A stretch of DNA of 64,000 nucleotides from Jacaranda mimosifolia (lineage: Eukaryota > Streptophyta > Magnoliopsida > Lamiales > Bignoniaceae): the NCBI GenBank assembly GCA_018894105.1, contig CM032117.1:37180501-37244500 (forward strand). Reading direction: 5' to 3'. Below are positions 45,892 through 58,214 of this stretch, one piece after another (the stretch's first letter is position 1; each line of letters starts with the position of its first letter). A program made the position numbers and the translations under genes. The notes beneath the pieces were generated by a model. The model searched no databases, was not told the origin of the DNA, and saw only the letters and a program-made list of their open reading frames with translations.

Positions 45892-48048
45892 TGAAAGCTA
45901 GCAAGGCACTAGGATCCAATTATAAAACTTCAAAAGCTTAATAAACTAGTGCTTACATACTAACTAGGATCAAATCATGCCTAAGATTTAGATTTAGATA
46001 GAGTGTTACCTTGAAATTGCAAAATCCAAGGAGAATGAGGTGAACCTTTCACTAATCCAAAAACTGCTAGAAGATGCGCAGCAGGAGTGGAGCGATTTTT
46101 ACTACTATCAAATCACCTCCAAAAATCACGAAAAAATTACTGGAGCTGGTCAACACCTTGGGAAGCTCTCAGTAAAAAATTCAAACCACAAAATTTTTTG
46201 GATCTCCCTAGAGAAAATTGCCAAATTGAACTTTGCATAAGTGGACTCCAAACCATAGTAAACTCACTTGTTTGCCTCTATTGATATGATCCACATACCA
46301 AATAGATCTTACAAAATCTCTGGCCTATAAGCTGGAATAAGGCCAGAGATTAAAAATGGCGTGGGCCGAACTTTGGTAGGGAAGAAGAAGAAGAGAGCAA
46401 AACTTTCAACACATGAATGCAATGCTTGCAAGGATTTTGGAGGGAATGGTGGAGAATCTAATTCTTCACACCTTTTGAAATAATTAACTAGCCCTTTCTA
46501 TCTATATCTATATATAGAGTCTGAAAGGTATGATGCCAAGGCCTCCCATGAGGAAAATGGGTGGTCAACTTGCATTTTGCCAAGGTGGCAAATGCAAATT
46601 CAAATCTAATTTGAATTTCATTTGAAATCAAATTTCAAGTTAATTAAAATGCTAATTCAAATGAACATTTCATTTGAATTTTCCCTCCAAAATGTGTTCC
46701 TTCCATTAATTAAAGTAAGCACATTAATTTAATTAATTAACCTTTGACTTAACTTTAAGTTAAACAAGTTCAACTCTTAAGCTTGCATTTTGTTAACTTA
46801 ACTCTTTAAGTTAACTTGACCAATTGGTCATATTGGCTCCAAATAATCCACTCCTTAATTATTGGTCTAATTTAAATTTCTAAATTAATTGATTAATTTA
46901 ACACTTAAATTAATCAAGCTAAAATTGACCTTCAAAATCGGCACCTTAAAATTGGTCCACTAGGAGACATTTTCTAACACTTAGAAAATCTTTTCTCCAT
47001 CAAATAGAAAGCTAATTGGTTTTTGTGTGTGACCTAATAGGCTCTACCATTCATTGGACATGGGCTCACAACTCCTTGTGACTTTTGAATATTATATATT
47101 CAATTTAGTTTAAAACACTTTTAAACTAATCAACTCAATTCAATTAATCTCATTAATTGAAGAGTACCGAATCTCCATGGTCGATGTCCAACCTCAAGCT
47201 CATGGAGCCCAACTAATTGGCCAAAATTAACGTTCTGGAGAACCATTATAACTCTACACATACCATGAAAATACGGTTCTTTCGTCTCTTATCTCCCAAA
47301 AAAGGCATAAGGCCAAATACTTGTCGGCTCCCTAATAGCCTCAATGCTATGCTTCTATTCTCAATGTTTGGTTCCTTTGTGTGACCTCAGATTTGGAAAA
47401 CTCCTTTTCCAAATTGTCACACCACCTTGCACAAGGATTTCTTGGAATCGATCATTATAAAATACATAGGATATGCACTCGCCCTTAACAAAAGTGAGGA
47501 GTCAAATTCCATTTTGGATCTCACAAACCTCTATGCAAATAGCTCATACCCAACCTCAACCCGAAACACCCGCTAAGTGGTCAAGGAAGAGTGAAAGCAT
47601 GAGGACCAGACACAAGGAGAACTTGCTATTACCAACTTGCTACTACGGTTATCTAGTAGATTCTCCAGTGGCCCTTCAGTGCTTTATTCTTAACAAGCAC
47701 CAAACATGCACCCATATCTCATACGGTTGCTCATGGAATGGAGTAATATCCAACTCTTGTATTTATGCATCGTCAGTGTAAGTCTATCCAGATCTTAGAT
47801 GTCTTGTCTCATAAGATCCTATGACATGGAAGATTTAAGATCACGACCGTGTGAGACTTATTCCATGGTCACCAAACCAAGTCCCGTAGTCATAAGTGAT
47901 CTAGGGTCTTCATCCAAATGCAAGTGAAGTAATAAATAGCATAAGATGAAGATAAACATATAAAGAATATCATTCGATCAAGATTATTTTACAAGGAAAT
48001 AGCTTATACAAGGCCAATCTAATTGGCTTTTCGGGCACTATTCGAATT
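45892..48048 (-). repeat. 3' LTR of copy C
   Basis: 2157 bp. Its inner edge (minus-strand start) reads AATTCGAATAG where the family has TGTTGGAATAG, so the first bases have mutated. TATA box at 46,509-46,516 and hairpin array at about 46,700-46,920, including a perfect 10-bp stem with a 4-base loop at about 46,794-46,817. Confidence 0.88.
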
Positions 48049-51000
48049 ATCTCCCATTTACACTAAAGCTAATACCCAATGGCCTTGAGACCTATCTTCT
48101 CAAAATGTTCTTCAAAGACCTTTTGCATTAGGGGTTTGTTCAGTGGATCTGTTATATTCTCTTTTGTGGCAACTCTCTCCACTCGGATGTCGCCTCTATA
48201 AATGATCTCTCAGATCAAATGATATAACCTTAAAATGTGCTGGGATTTCTGATGAGATCTTGGCTCTTTGGCTTGTGCCACTGCCCTGTTGTTGTTACAA
48301 TAGACAACCGCTAGCTTAGCAATGCTAGGCACTACATTCAACTCTTGAATGAAGTTTTTCATCCAAACACCTTCCTTTGTAACTTCTGAAGCTGCAATAT
48401 ACTCTGCTTCAATGGTGGAATTAGCCGTGGTGTCTTGTTTGGAACTATTTCAACTTACCGTACAGCTATTGAGACAAAATATAAATCCAGAAGTGGATTT
48501 GAGGTCATCTACATCGGCTTCGAAACTTGAATTTGAAAACCCTTCTAGTTTTAATTCTCTATTGCCGTATACCAAAAATAAGTCCTTAGTCCTTCTCAAG
48601 TACTTAAGGATTGCTTTCACGGCTATCCAGTGACTCTCATAGGGATTGGATTGGAACCTACTTGTAATAATTAGTGAGTGTGCCACATCCGGTCTTGTAC
48701 ATTGAACTGCATATACCAATAGTGGAGGCATAAGGTATGTGAGACATCCTTCATTTCTCTTTCTCTGTCTTGGGGGCCATAAACTTGGAGAGACGAATGT
48801 CATGTCCCATGGGAAGAAATCCCTTCTCAGATTCTTTCATACTAAACCTCTTTAGTATCTTGTCAATATACGGGGTCTGGGATAGCCCCAACATCCTCTC
48901 AAATCTATCTCTATAGATACGTATTCCCAATACGTAGGATACTTCTCCCAAATCCTTCATGGAGAATTATGTAGATAACCATACTTTAGTACACTCTAAC
49001 ATTCCTACCTCATTCCCAATGAGAAGGATGCCATCGACATAAAGTAAATAAATTGTATACTACTCCCACTAGCCTTCTTGTACACACATGGTTCATACAC
49101 ATTTTTGACAAAGCCAAACGATTTGACGGTTTTACCAAAATGTATGTTCCGACTTTGGGACGCTTGTTTGAGTCCATAAATGGATCTCTGGAGTTTGCAA
49201 ACTTTTTGCTGACTCCCCTTGGATCTAAATCCTTGTGGTTGCACCATTTAGATTTCTTCTTCAATGTCTCCATTGAGGAAAAAGGTTTTCACATCCATTT
49301 GCCATATCTCATAGTCGTAATATGCGGCTATGGCAAGTAGAATCCGAATGTACTTAGGCATTGCGATTGGTGAAAAGGTTTTCTCAAAATCAATACCGAG
49401 TCTTTTAGTGTAACCCTTTGCCACTAGTCGTGCCTTAAAAGTCACAACTTCTCCATCTACTCCAAGCTTTCTCTTATAGATCTACTTGCAACCAATGGGA
49501 ACTATTCCCTTTGGTGGATTTACCAAAGTCCATACTTTGTTTGAGTACATGGAGTCCATTTCGGATCTCATGGCTTCAAGCCAATGTCCTAAATCTATAT
49601 CCAACATAGCTTCCTCATAGGTTTTTAGATCATTATCCGATTGGACCATCTCATGAAGGAATCCGAACATTTTGAGTTGCTTCTTGATTTGGTCCCACCT
49701 TCTTAGAGCTTGTGTGTAAGGCTCTTGTTGCTCTTTTATTTTCACCGCTTGTGGGATATATTGATCATCTTGAACTTCATCAAGTTCAATGACAACGCCA
49801 TTTCTATCCAATAGAAATTACTTTTCAAAAAAGTAGGCATTTCTCAAAACAAACACCTTTTGTTCCAAGGGATCATAGAAATAGTAACCCATAGACTCTC
49901 CAGGGTATCCCACAAACTTGCACAAAGTGGATCTACTATCCAACTTATTTCTCATTGTCCGTTTCACGTAGGCGAGAGATCCCTAAACTTTGAGATAACT
50001 GTAAGAGGGTGCTTTGCCATGCCATATCTCATATGGTATTTTTGGCACCGATTTAGATGGTACTATATTTAGTAGCATCACCGTCGTGTTCAAGGTGTAT
50101 CCCCAAAAGGATATGGACACATCGAAAAAGCTCATCATGGAACGTACCATGTCCAATAAGGTACTATTTCTCTTATCGGCTACTCCATTGTGTTGTGGAG
50201 TGTCGGGTGGAGTCCATTAAGGAAGAATCCCATTCTCTTTTAGATAACCTAAGAATTCAGTGCTTAAGTATTCCCCCCTTGATTCGATCGAAGAGCTTTA
50301 ATACTTAGGCCTAATTGCTTTTCCACTTCACTCTTATATTCTTTGAACTTTTCAAAGGCTTCAAACTTGTTCTTCATAAGAAACATGTGTCCGAACCGAC
50401 TATAGTCAACGGTGAAGGTGATGAAGTAGGAATAGCCTCCTCTTCCACTAACTCTTAATAGTTCACAAACGTCCGTATGGATCAAATCCAAGAGAGTTGT
50501 GGAGTGCTCTGTTTGTCCTACAAAAGGAGCCTTGGTCATTTTTCCTTTTAAACAAGATTCAAAAGTAGGAAGATCCTCAATGTCACTAACATTTAGTACT
50601 TTGAGAGCTTCTAACTTATTCATCCTATTTTTAGAAATATGTCCAAGTCTTGCATTCCACAACAAGGCATCTTCTTGGTTATCTAACTTTCTCTTCATTG
50701 AATGTGCATTAGTGAAAGTTGTGAATCAAGTATGTACAATCCGTTAATTAGTGTATCTTGTGCAATTAAAGAACCATTCTTTAATGCATTCAACTTCCTA
50801 TTCGATATAGAAAAATCAAATCCTTCATTATATAGAACAAGAATTGAAATAATATTTTTAACAAGATGAGGTACATAATAAATCGAATCAAGTACAATGC
50901 AAGTATTCCCTAAGTCCAACTTAATAACGTCTTGGAAAGTGGCTATAACTCTTGCTCCATTTCCTAAGCGGAGGATCATATTCCCTTCACGAAGACTCTT

Positions 51001-51120
51001 TTTTCTTTCCATCCCCTATACCGAATTACAAATGTGAGAACCACATGCGGTATTAAATACCCATGTGGAAGAATTAGTCATCATGTGCATTTCAATAAAG
51101 TACATACCTTTCTCAAAAGT
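48049..51120 (-). pseudogene. pol, copy C
   Basis: Minus-strand order: protease near 51,030-51,060 (NTACGSH; DTG lost), GAG-pre-integrase 50,560-50,700 (NARLGHI, ESCLKGK), integrase 50,000-50,550 (HTDVCE keeps the first Asp; RSNQGG has Asn for the second), linker 49,480-49,850, RT 48,750-49,480 with YVDG at 49,030-49,041, RNase H 48,100-48,650 with the chromodomain-free end usual for copia. Stops and frame changes at several places (for example near 49,482, 49,820, 50,220). The purine-rich GTAAATGGGAGAT next to the 3' LTR serves as polypurine tract. Plus-strand ORFs in this span are shadows. Confidence 0.87.
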
Positions 51121-51926
51121 TGCAAGGTAAGCTTTACAATTTCTTTTCAATGTCCCTTTTCGCCACAGTGGAAACAACTAGCCTCAGTTTTAACCTTCTT
51201 CTTAACCCACCCGAAACTTTTCTCGGGTTGCTTCCCTTTCGAGGTAGAACTTTTTTCCCTCTTATCTCCCTTTCTAAGACCCCTAGGGCCCTTCGACTTT
51301 GAGAAGGATGCAAGCATAAAGGGCTTCTCCTTTCTCATAGTCACCTCCGCAGTCACAAGCATATTGATCAATTCGTTAATCGTAACATCTTGCTTGGACA
51401 TATTGAAGTTCATAACGAATTGATCATATAATGGTGGCAATGATTGTAAGATCAAATCCATGTAAAGGTCATTGTCCACGACTACATCTAACTATCCAAG
51501 CTTCTCGATGAGTCCAATCATCTTGAGGTTGTGATCATGGACATTAGACCCTTCACTCATCCTTACCCTAAAGAGCTCCTTGGGCAAAGCGAGCCTTTCA
51601 TGTCTACTTTGTACACCATACAACTCTTGCAAGTGTACATAGATCTTTCGAGCATGTTTCATGTGCTTATGAGTCTTTTGGAGCTCATTAGACATTGATG
51701 CCATCATTACACACCTCACTTGTAGATCATCATCTACAAATTTCATGAACATTTCACGTTGTGTGTTGGTGGCGTCGTCACCGAGTGTGTCTGCGAGACT
51801 TTGATCAAGGATGTAAGTCCGCTTTTTAGAGTCAAGAATGATTTTGAGGTTTCTTAATCAATCTTGAAAGTTTAGCCCAGTGAGTTTATTGGTTTCCAAA
51901 ATTGATGCGAGTGGATTCTTAGCCAT
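51121..51926 (-). pseudogene. gag, copy C
   Basis: Starts at ATG 51,926 (MAKNPLASILETNK), like A and B. It contains the LRNLKIIL segment after an in-frame stop, ELQKTHKHMKHARKIYVHLQ, LILQSLPPLYDQFVMNFNM, and a Lys/Ser-rich linker leading to the zinc knuckle CFHCGEKGH near 51,150-51,180. This is the only copy in which both knuckle Cys and the His are kept, but the next residue is a stop. Stops also occur at about 51,490 and 51,860. About 260 codons in total. Confidence 0.87.
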
Positions 51927-53852
51927 TTTGATTGAAGATTTCGAAAATCTACAAGAGGTGGAAAAAGAGTATAAACATGTGATTGAGTTTGATATTTAAA
52001 ACATGTTTATGGTCTTTCAAGCATGTTTTTCTCCCACTATTTTATCAAATTCTTCACCTTCTAGAAGAATTCGGGAAGTCATATTTCCTAGTGAGAATCA
52101 AGATCCCAAGGACTTGCAAATGGACCCCCATAACCGAATATATATCCACGAGCAATCCAAAGGTAAGCAACATTTGCTAACTGCATCTCATGTAATTCTT
52201 GATATATTTTGTCTCATTATTTCATGTAGATCTCTTAATGGACGACCTCTAATTACGCGGTGTTAAGTCAAACCTACCAATCAAACTTTGATTCAAGACA
52301 GGCACCACAACATCCACTGTAATCGAATGTATCATGTGTGGGCATTCTTAAATCAAAGGTGCATCTCATGTAAAGCATATGGTCACAGCTTTCCACCTAA
52401 GTATGACCCCCATAACTAGATGTATATCATACAAAAGTGGTAGCATCATCATGCCACATACTATTGGCAGAAGGCTTGGATTAATTAAAACTTTTTTAAT
52501 TGTATCCATTTTGACTTAATATTAGAAAAACACTTAGACATTCTAAGTGGAGGGATTTTGCTTCCACATATCTCATCATTTTATCTTCTTATTTAGGTTT
52601 TCTATATCCTAAATATGCATCTCATATATCAATAGGATATGGAAAGCATAAATAAGTAAATACGCCTAGCATGCTCCTAAGGTAGGATGGCACCACCTAG
52701 TTGATTTTAGGTTGGTTGATTAAATCTAGCTATTACATGAGTGTATCCCATACATTCATGGGTCTTCAAAAGTCTCCATGCCTCCAATGATCTCCATTGC
52801 TCCATGCAACAATTACATAAATAGGAACTCCTCACTCCTAGTGATTCTACTCTCATAACTTTTACAAGGTAGAAATAAGAGGCATGCAAGCCTCAATTTA
52901 ATACAACCCATTTCAAAAACTTGAAACAAATAAAATCAATATTAAAGGCTCATGATCATCCCTATTCATTCATCATCCATTCAACAATTAAATAAACAAT
53001 AAATAAATCTAGAATTAACAATTAATTTTAACAATTAAATGCTTATCTCATAAACACATAATTGGTCATGCATAACACTTATGCAACTTTTGGAGATAAA
53101 CTTTAACAAGATTCAAGGAGCTTGAAAAATGTCAAACATTATCTTGAGAACTTGCACAACACTTGTGCATCCATAACATATGATTTAACATCATTTCTAG
53201 CCACTAAAGGAGCCAAAAAAATAGCTCAAAACTCACCCAAGTCAATACCAAGCACTGCTGGCCGAGCAAGGCACACTGCTAGGAAGTGGCGCTCGAGTAC
53301 TGCCCTACCAGTTTGTGCCAAGGTTGCCGGCAACCCCTGTTTTGGGCTCAAAGGTAAGTTAAGCCAATTTTAGCTCAAATTTTGTGCACCAAAAATTCTT
53401 GAACTCTTTCTAAACATTAAATAACACATTATGGACCAATTTTTAGATTGAAAACACATTTTAAAATTGGAAATTTAAGTGATCAATCAAGCTTCAAAAA
53501 TCAAGTTCAAGAAAGAATCGTATTCTTCAAAAATTTCCAATAAAAATCCAACCACATTGGATCCAAAAATGACCAAAACTATTTTGATCAAACAACAACA
53601 TGCTATATCATCATATAACATCAATAAATGCTAAACCAACATTCAACATTTATCACTATGAATTGAAACATACTAAAACATGAATCAATACTTAAAACAT
53701 ATATAGCATGCTTTCAACTCATCAATCAAGGAGCCACACACATCATCAACCAAACATTCCAATCCATCATATGAATTGAGAATTTGGTGATCTAGATTAA
53801 TCCATCACATGAATCAATCATCCAAAGAAAATCCAAATCTAAGCATGATCTA
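51927..53852 (-). other. Untranslated leader, copy C
   Basis: Collinear with leaders of A and B. GC-rich island at about 53,225-53,345. Motif positions before gag (minus strand): about 52,403-52,430, 52,310-52,335, 52,228-52,255 and 52,122-52,147; units 1 and 4 read close to ATATTCGGTTATGGGGGTC. The 83-aa ORF 53,122-53,373 is an island translation. Confidence 0.65.
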
Positions 53853-53865
53853 GGCTCCAATACCA
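53853..53865 (-). other. Primer-binding site, copy C
   Basis: TGGTATTGGAGCC on the minus strand, two bases from the LTR end. Initiator Met-tRNA complement is TGGTATCAGAGCC, so two bases differ, and not the one that differs in A and B. Confidence 0.8.
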
Positions 53866-53867
53866 CT

Positions 53868-56112
53868 TGAAAGCTAGTAAGGCACTATGATCCAATTATA
53901 AAACTTCAAAAGCTTAATAAACTAGTGCTTACATGCTAACTAGGATCAAATCATACCTAAGATTCATATTTGGATAGAGTGTTACCTTGAAATTGCAGAA
54001 TCCAAGGAGGATAAGGTGAACCATTCACCAATCCAGAAACTGCCAGAAAATGCACAACAGGAGTGGAGTGATTTTTACCACTGTCAAATTATCTCCAAAA
54101 ATCACAAAAAATAATGGATCTGCTCAACACCTTGAGGAACTCTCAGTAAAGAACCTATACTGAAAAGATTTTTGGATTTCCCTAGAAAAAATCGCCAAAT
54201 CGGATTCTGTGCAAGTGGATCTCCAAACCTTAGCTAACTCACATGTTTGCCTCTATTTATATGATCCACTCACCAAATTAGATCTTCCAAAATATCTAAC
54301 CTATAAGATGGAATAAGGCCAGAGATTAGCTATGGTGGAGGTCGAATTTTGGTAGGGAAGAAGAAGAAGAGAGCAAAGCTTTCAACACGTGAATGCAATG
54401 CTTGCAAGGATTTTGGAGGGAATGGTGGAGAATCTAATTATTCATACCTTTTGACATAATTAACTAGCCTTCTCTCTCTATATCTATATATAGAGGCTGA
54501 GAGGTATGATTCCAAGGTGGCATCACACTTCCCATGAGGAAAATGGGTGGCCAACTTGCATTTTGCCAAGGTGGCAAATGCAAATTTAAATCTAATTTGA
54601 ATTTCATTTGCATTTTAATTACATTTGAAATCTAATTTCAAGTTAATTAAAATGATAATTCAAATGAACATTTCATTTGAATTTTTCCTCCAAAATGTGT
54701 TCTTCCCATTAATTAAATTAAATATTTTAATTTAATTAGTTAACCTTTGACTTAACTCTTAAGTCAAACAAGCTCAACTCTTAAGCTTGCATTTTGTTAA
54801 TTTAACTCTTTAAGCTAACTTGACCAATTGATGGTCATATTGGCACCAAATAATTAACACCTTAATTATTGGTCTTATTTAACTCCTTAAATTAATTGAT
54901 TAATTTAACACTTAAATTAATTAAGCTAAAATTGACCTTCAAAATTGGCACCTTAAAATCAGTCCACTAGGAGACATTTTCTAATACTTGGAAAATCTTT
55001 TCTCCAATAAATAGGAAGCTAATTGGCTTTTGTGTGTGACCCAATAGGTTTTACCATTCATTGGACATGGGCTTACAACCCCTTATGACTTTTGAATATC
55101 ATATATTCAATTTAGTTTAAAATACTTTTAAACTGATCAACTCAATTCAATTAATCTCATTAATTGAAGAGTACCCAATTTTCATGGTTGATGTCCAACC
55201 TCAAGCCTATGGAGCCTAACTAATTAGCCGAAATGAATGTTCTGGATAACCATTATAGCTCTACTCATACTATGCAAACACGGTCCTTCTGTCTCCTATC
55301 TCCTGAAAGAGGTTTAGGGTAATATCTTTGTAGGCTCCCTAATATTGTCGATGCTATGCTTCTATTCTCAATGTTTGATTTCCTTGTGTGGCCTCATCTT
55401 TGGAAAACTCCTTGTCCAAATTTTCACACCACCTTGCGCAAGAATTTCTTGGAATCTATCATTATAGAATACATAGGAGATGCACTCACCCTTCAAAAAA
55501 ATAAGGAGTCGGATTCTATCTTGGATCTCACAAACCTCCATGCCAAGTAGCTCATACCCAATCTCAACCCGAAAGACCCGCTAAGTGGTCAAGAAGGGGT
55601 CAAAGCATGAGGACCAGACACAAGGCTACCATGGATCCTTAGGTCAGAGGACTAATAATGTGCACTAGTGTAAGTTGGAGAACTTGCCACTACCGACTTG
55701 CCATTACGACTATCTAGTGGATTCTTCAATGGGCCTTCAGTGCCTTGTTCTCTAACAAGTTCCAACTAACATACACCCATATCTCATACGGTTGCTCATG
55801 GAATAGAGCAATATCCAACTCTTTGATTTATGCATCGTTAGTGCAAGTCTATCCGGATTTTAGATTGCCTATCTCATAAGATCCTATGACTTTGAAGATT
55901 TAAGATCACGACCATTGAGCCTTATTCTATGGTCACCGAACCAAGTCCCGTAATCATAAGTGATATAGGGGCTTCATCCAAATGCAAGTGAAATAATAAA
56001 GAGCATAAGATGAAGATGGCTATATAAAGAATATCATTCAATCAAGATTGTTTTACAAGGAAATAGCTTATACAAGGCTAATCTAATTGGCTTGCCGGGC
56101 ACTATTCCAACA
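53868..56112 (-). repeat. 5' LTR of copy C
   Basis: 2245 bp, minus-strand start TGTTGGAATAGTGCCC at 56,112, end CTTTCA at 53,868. TATA box 54,485-54,492. Hairpin array about 54,700-54,925, including TTGACTTAA with loop GAG. Confidence 0.92.
54485..54492 (-). promoter_or_regulatory. LTR promoter TATA box, copy C
   Basis: TATATATA followed by GATA on the minus strand, in the conserved position. Confidence 0.6.
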
Positions 56113-56640
56113 GGCAATTCTTTGCTCCAATGAGTCAAGTTCTTTAATTTTCTCTTTCAATTGACTTCGAATGATAGAACATCATAGGTTGACACTGAAG
56201 GAACCTGTAAAAAGGGTATAAAATTATTAGTAAAATAAGAATATGAACTTCAATAAGTAATCATGTGTACCTAAATGATTACGTGTATTGAAGCTACTAG
56301 TTTTTCCTCAAGAAGTGGATTGATAAGAACAACTTATTACAAAAAGAATTTACGCATTTCTTTCAAATATTAAGCTTATAATGAAGTATTATAAACATAA
56401 ACAATAAACTTTTACCTTGTATTTCTTAATTAGCATAAGTGGTTCCTCTGCAGCAACTAGATTTTAGGGATATTGATGTTGGCTCATTGAAAGAATAGTA
56501 GGCATGCATATAGTAAAGCATTGGATTTTCCCAAAGGAGGGATGTTCTCATACACTGATGACTATCATTGGAAAATGTAATTTTATAGTTGTTTAAAGAC
56601 GAATGACAACAGTTTTATAATTTGCACATTAAAATTACTC
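56113..56640 (-). pseudogene. Upstream half of the exon split by copy C, plus intron
   Basis: A pyrimidine-rich tttttacag acceptor precedes an exon starting at 56,204 that reads VPSVSTYDVLSFEVN, a stop, then KEKIKELDSLEQRIA, ending at the copia target site. The remainder continues at 45,886. 56,205-56,640 is AT-rich and intron-like, ending at a GTGAGT donor at about 56,650. Confidence 0.5.
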
Positions 56641-58050
56641 ACCAACATGCCTATCAAGCACCCATCAAAATATTTCTTCCTTTGCTCTTCCCTTGTTTCA
56701 CCTTTTAGATGATTGATCATTTCTTCAACAACAAAATTGTATGTAGCCTTTCCCTATGCATACAACCTAATAGAAACTGGATCATCGACGTAAGAAATCA
56801 CAAACTGAGATTTGCAATGATTGCTCATCCTGAAGATAATATAGTTAAAAGTGAAAAATATATACACTCTAGCAAGGTAAACTATATCTTGATCACTATG
56901 TCTATCCACCTAATGTCCTAATTTTTTTTTTAAAAGAAACGATCAACTATTTTTGATTTCATCTTTAGTTATACATCCACAAGTTGACTTACACGAGACA
57001 ACCTAACACCATAGAGAACTTCGACCCCTTAAATAGAACTTCAATGTCTTCATTGAAGATAAATGAGGTAGTTTGTACTTTGAAATGCCATAAGATTGCT
57101 TCAACTCGACTAAAGCTACTATTTAGCTATAGCATATCATAATATTGTGGAATATGGTTCTGTTTCTTGCTTGGAGGTGTCAGAATCCAATTTGGATTTT
57201 AACTTGTCATTGCCATATAAAAGTTTTGAGATGAGTAACAAGAATATGAGCCTGATTCGTTTCTTGCCATTTTTGCAAAAATAGAAAGAATATGAATAAG
57301 TTTTAGAAATATTTCAACATATACATGTATTTAAGGTTTTGATACTACAATAACCACTATAAATACTAAGTTGAAGTCTTTTTACCAAAAATATTTGCAT
57401 ACAATACTAAAAAAAAGTTAATGGTTTTCCCCCCCTCTAAATGAACAATAGGAAAGGATTAAGCATAATCTGCACTCTTTAAACAGACTATATTTTGAAT
57501 AGAATTCCTAAAATTAAGTTGACAACATACCTAAGATTAATTTTACTTTAAACCAAGTCTATCATTACAAAATTCAAGTATTATTTAATTGAATAAAGTA
57601 TAAAAAGGTATTAAAACAAAAAAATAAAGGGCAAATTATCTTCAATCAAGTATGGTAGAACTTAAAATTAGGGTTCTGAATATTGTTCAACCCATTACAT
57701 AATAACTAACTTTACATATATAAACATGAAATTAAGTAGGTATTTATTTAAAAAGCGTATACATTTAAAAAATTCAGGAAAATTTTCTATCTTTGAAGAA
57801 TAATTACATAAGCCAGCATTTCATGAGAAATTACCTTCTCAATTTTGATGGATGTGGACGAAAATGAAAAATAACTACTAATAGATAGGAAATAACGACA
57901 ATGCAGGTGCTTCAAACCTTTGACATGAGAATGCAAACCTTTGAAATGTTGGTCTACTATTATAGCAGCTTGAGACGAAGTGGGAATTGAAGGAAATTTA
58001 GCTCTTATTCTCACCATTTAAAAAGAGAAAATGTTCTTCATTTTTTTTTT
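56641..58050 (-). pseudogene. DUF1985/Ulp1-type gene fragment, left arm of inverted repeat
   Basis: Minus strand. First exon from ATG 58,017 (MVRIRAKFPSIPTSSQAAII) to a gtaatt donor at about 57,835. A middle exon near 57,000-57,130 contains DIEVLFKGSKF. A later exon at about 56,650-56,825 reads FVISYVDDPVSIRLYA, a stop, GKATYNFVVEEM, then EEQRKKYFDGCLIG. The last part follows the DUF1985 pattern in which a ..DL..F..YPWGK.S.. segment is followed by a helix and a GFP.AL-like stretch. Function of such proteins is unknown; many are carried by CACTA or Mutator-like transposons together with a Ulp1 protease. Family call is by eye. Confidence 0.5.
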
Positions 58051-58214
58051 TTTAAATTTCCCTTGAGAGTCAAATGTAGCTTAGCAAGAATATGTGTAGC
58101 TTCAATTTCTTAAAATTAATTAATTTAAAAAAAAGGGTAAGTTGGAGATAATTAGTTAAAGCTACTTTAAATTTATGATTCAGTCTCCATTTGAAATTTA
58201 TTGGCCTGCACTCC
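58051..58214. other. Spacer between the two arms
   Basis: About 160 bp of AT-rich sequence with no match between strands; the arms could fold back across it. Confidence 0.6.

Larger units (their letters stand above)
45892..56112 (-). mobile_element. Copia copy C, complete but inactive
   Basis: 10,221 bp in minus orientation, flanked by a perfect 5-bp duplication GGCAA (45,887-45,891 and 56,113-56,117). 5' LTR 53,868-56,112; primer site; leader of about 1.9 kb; gag from 51,926; pol; 3' LTR 45,892-48,048. All domains are present in order with scattered stops and frameshifts. It split an exon of a minus-strand gene, in the same orientation as that gene. Confidence 0.93.

Noticed and set aside
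45445..45901. Plus-strand ORFs of 84 and 140 aa (His/Ser-rich, Phe/Leu-rich)
   Set aside because: They are antisense shadows of the Lys/Asp/Glu-rich minus-strand coding remnant, which joins in frame to sequence at 56,113.
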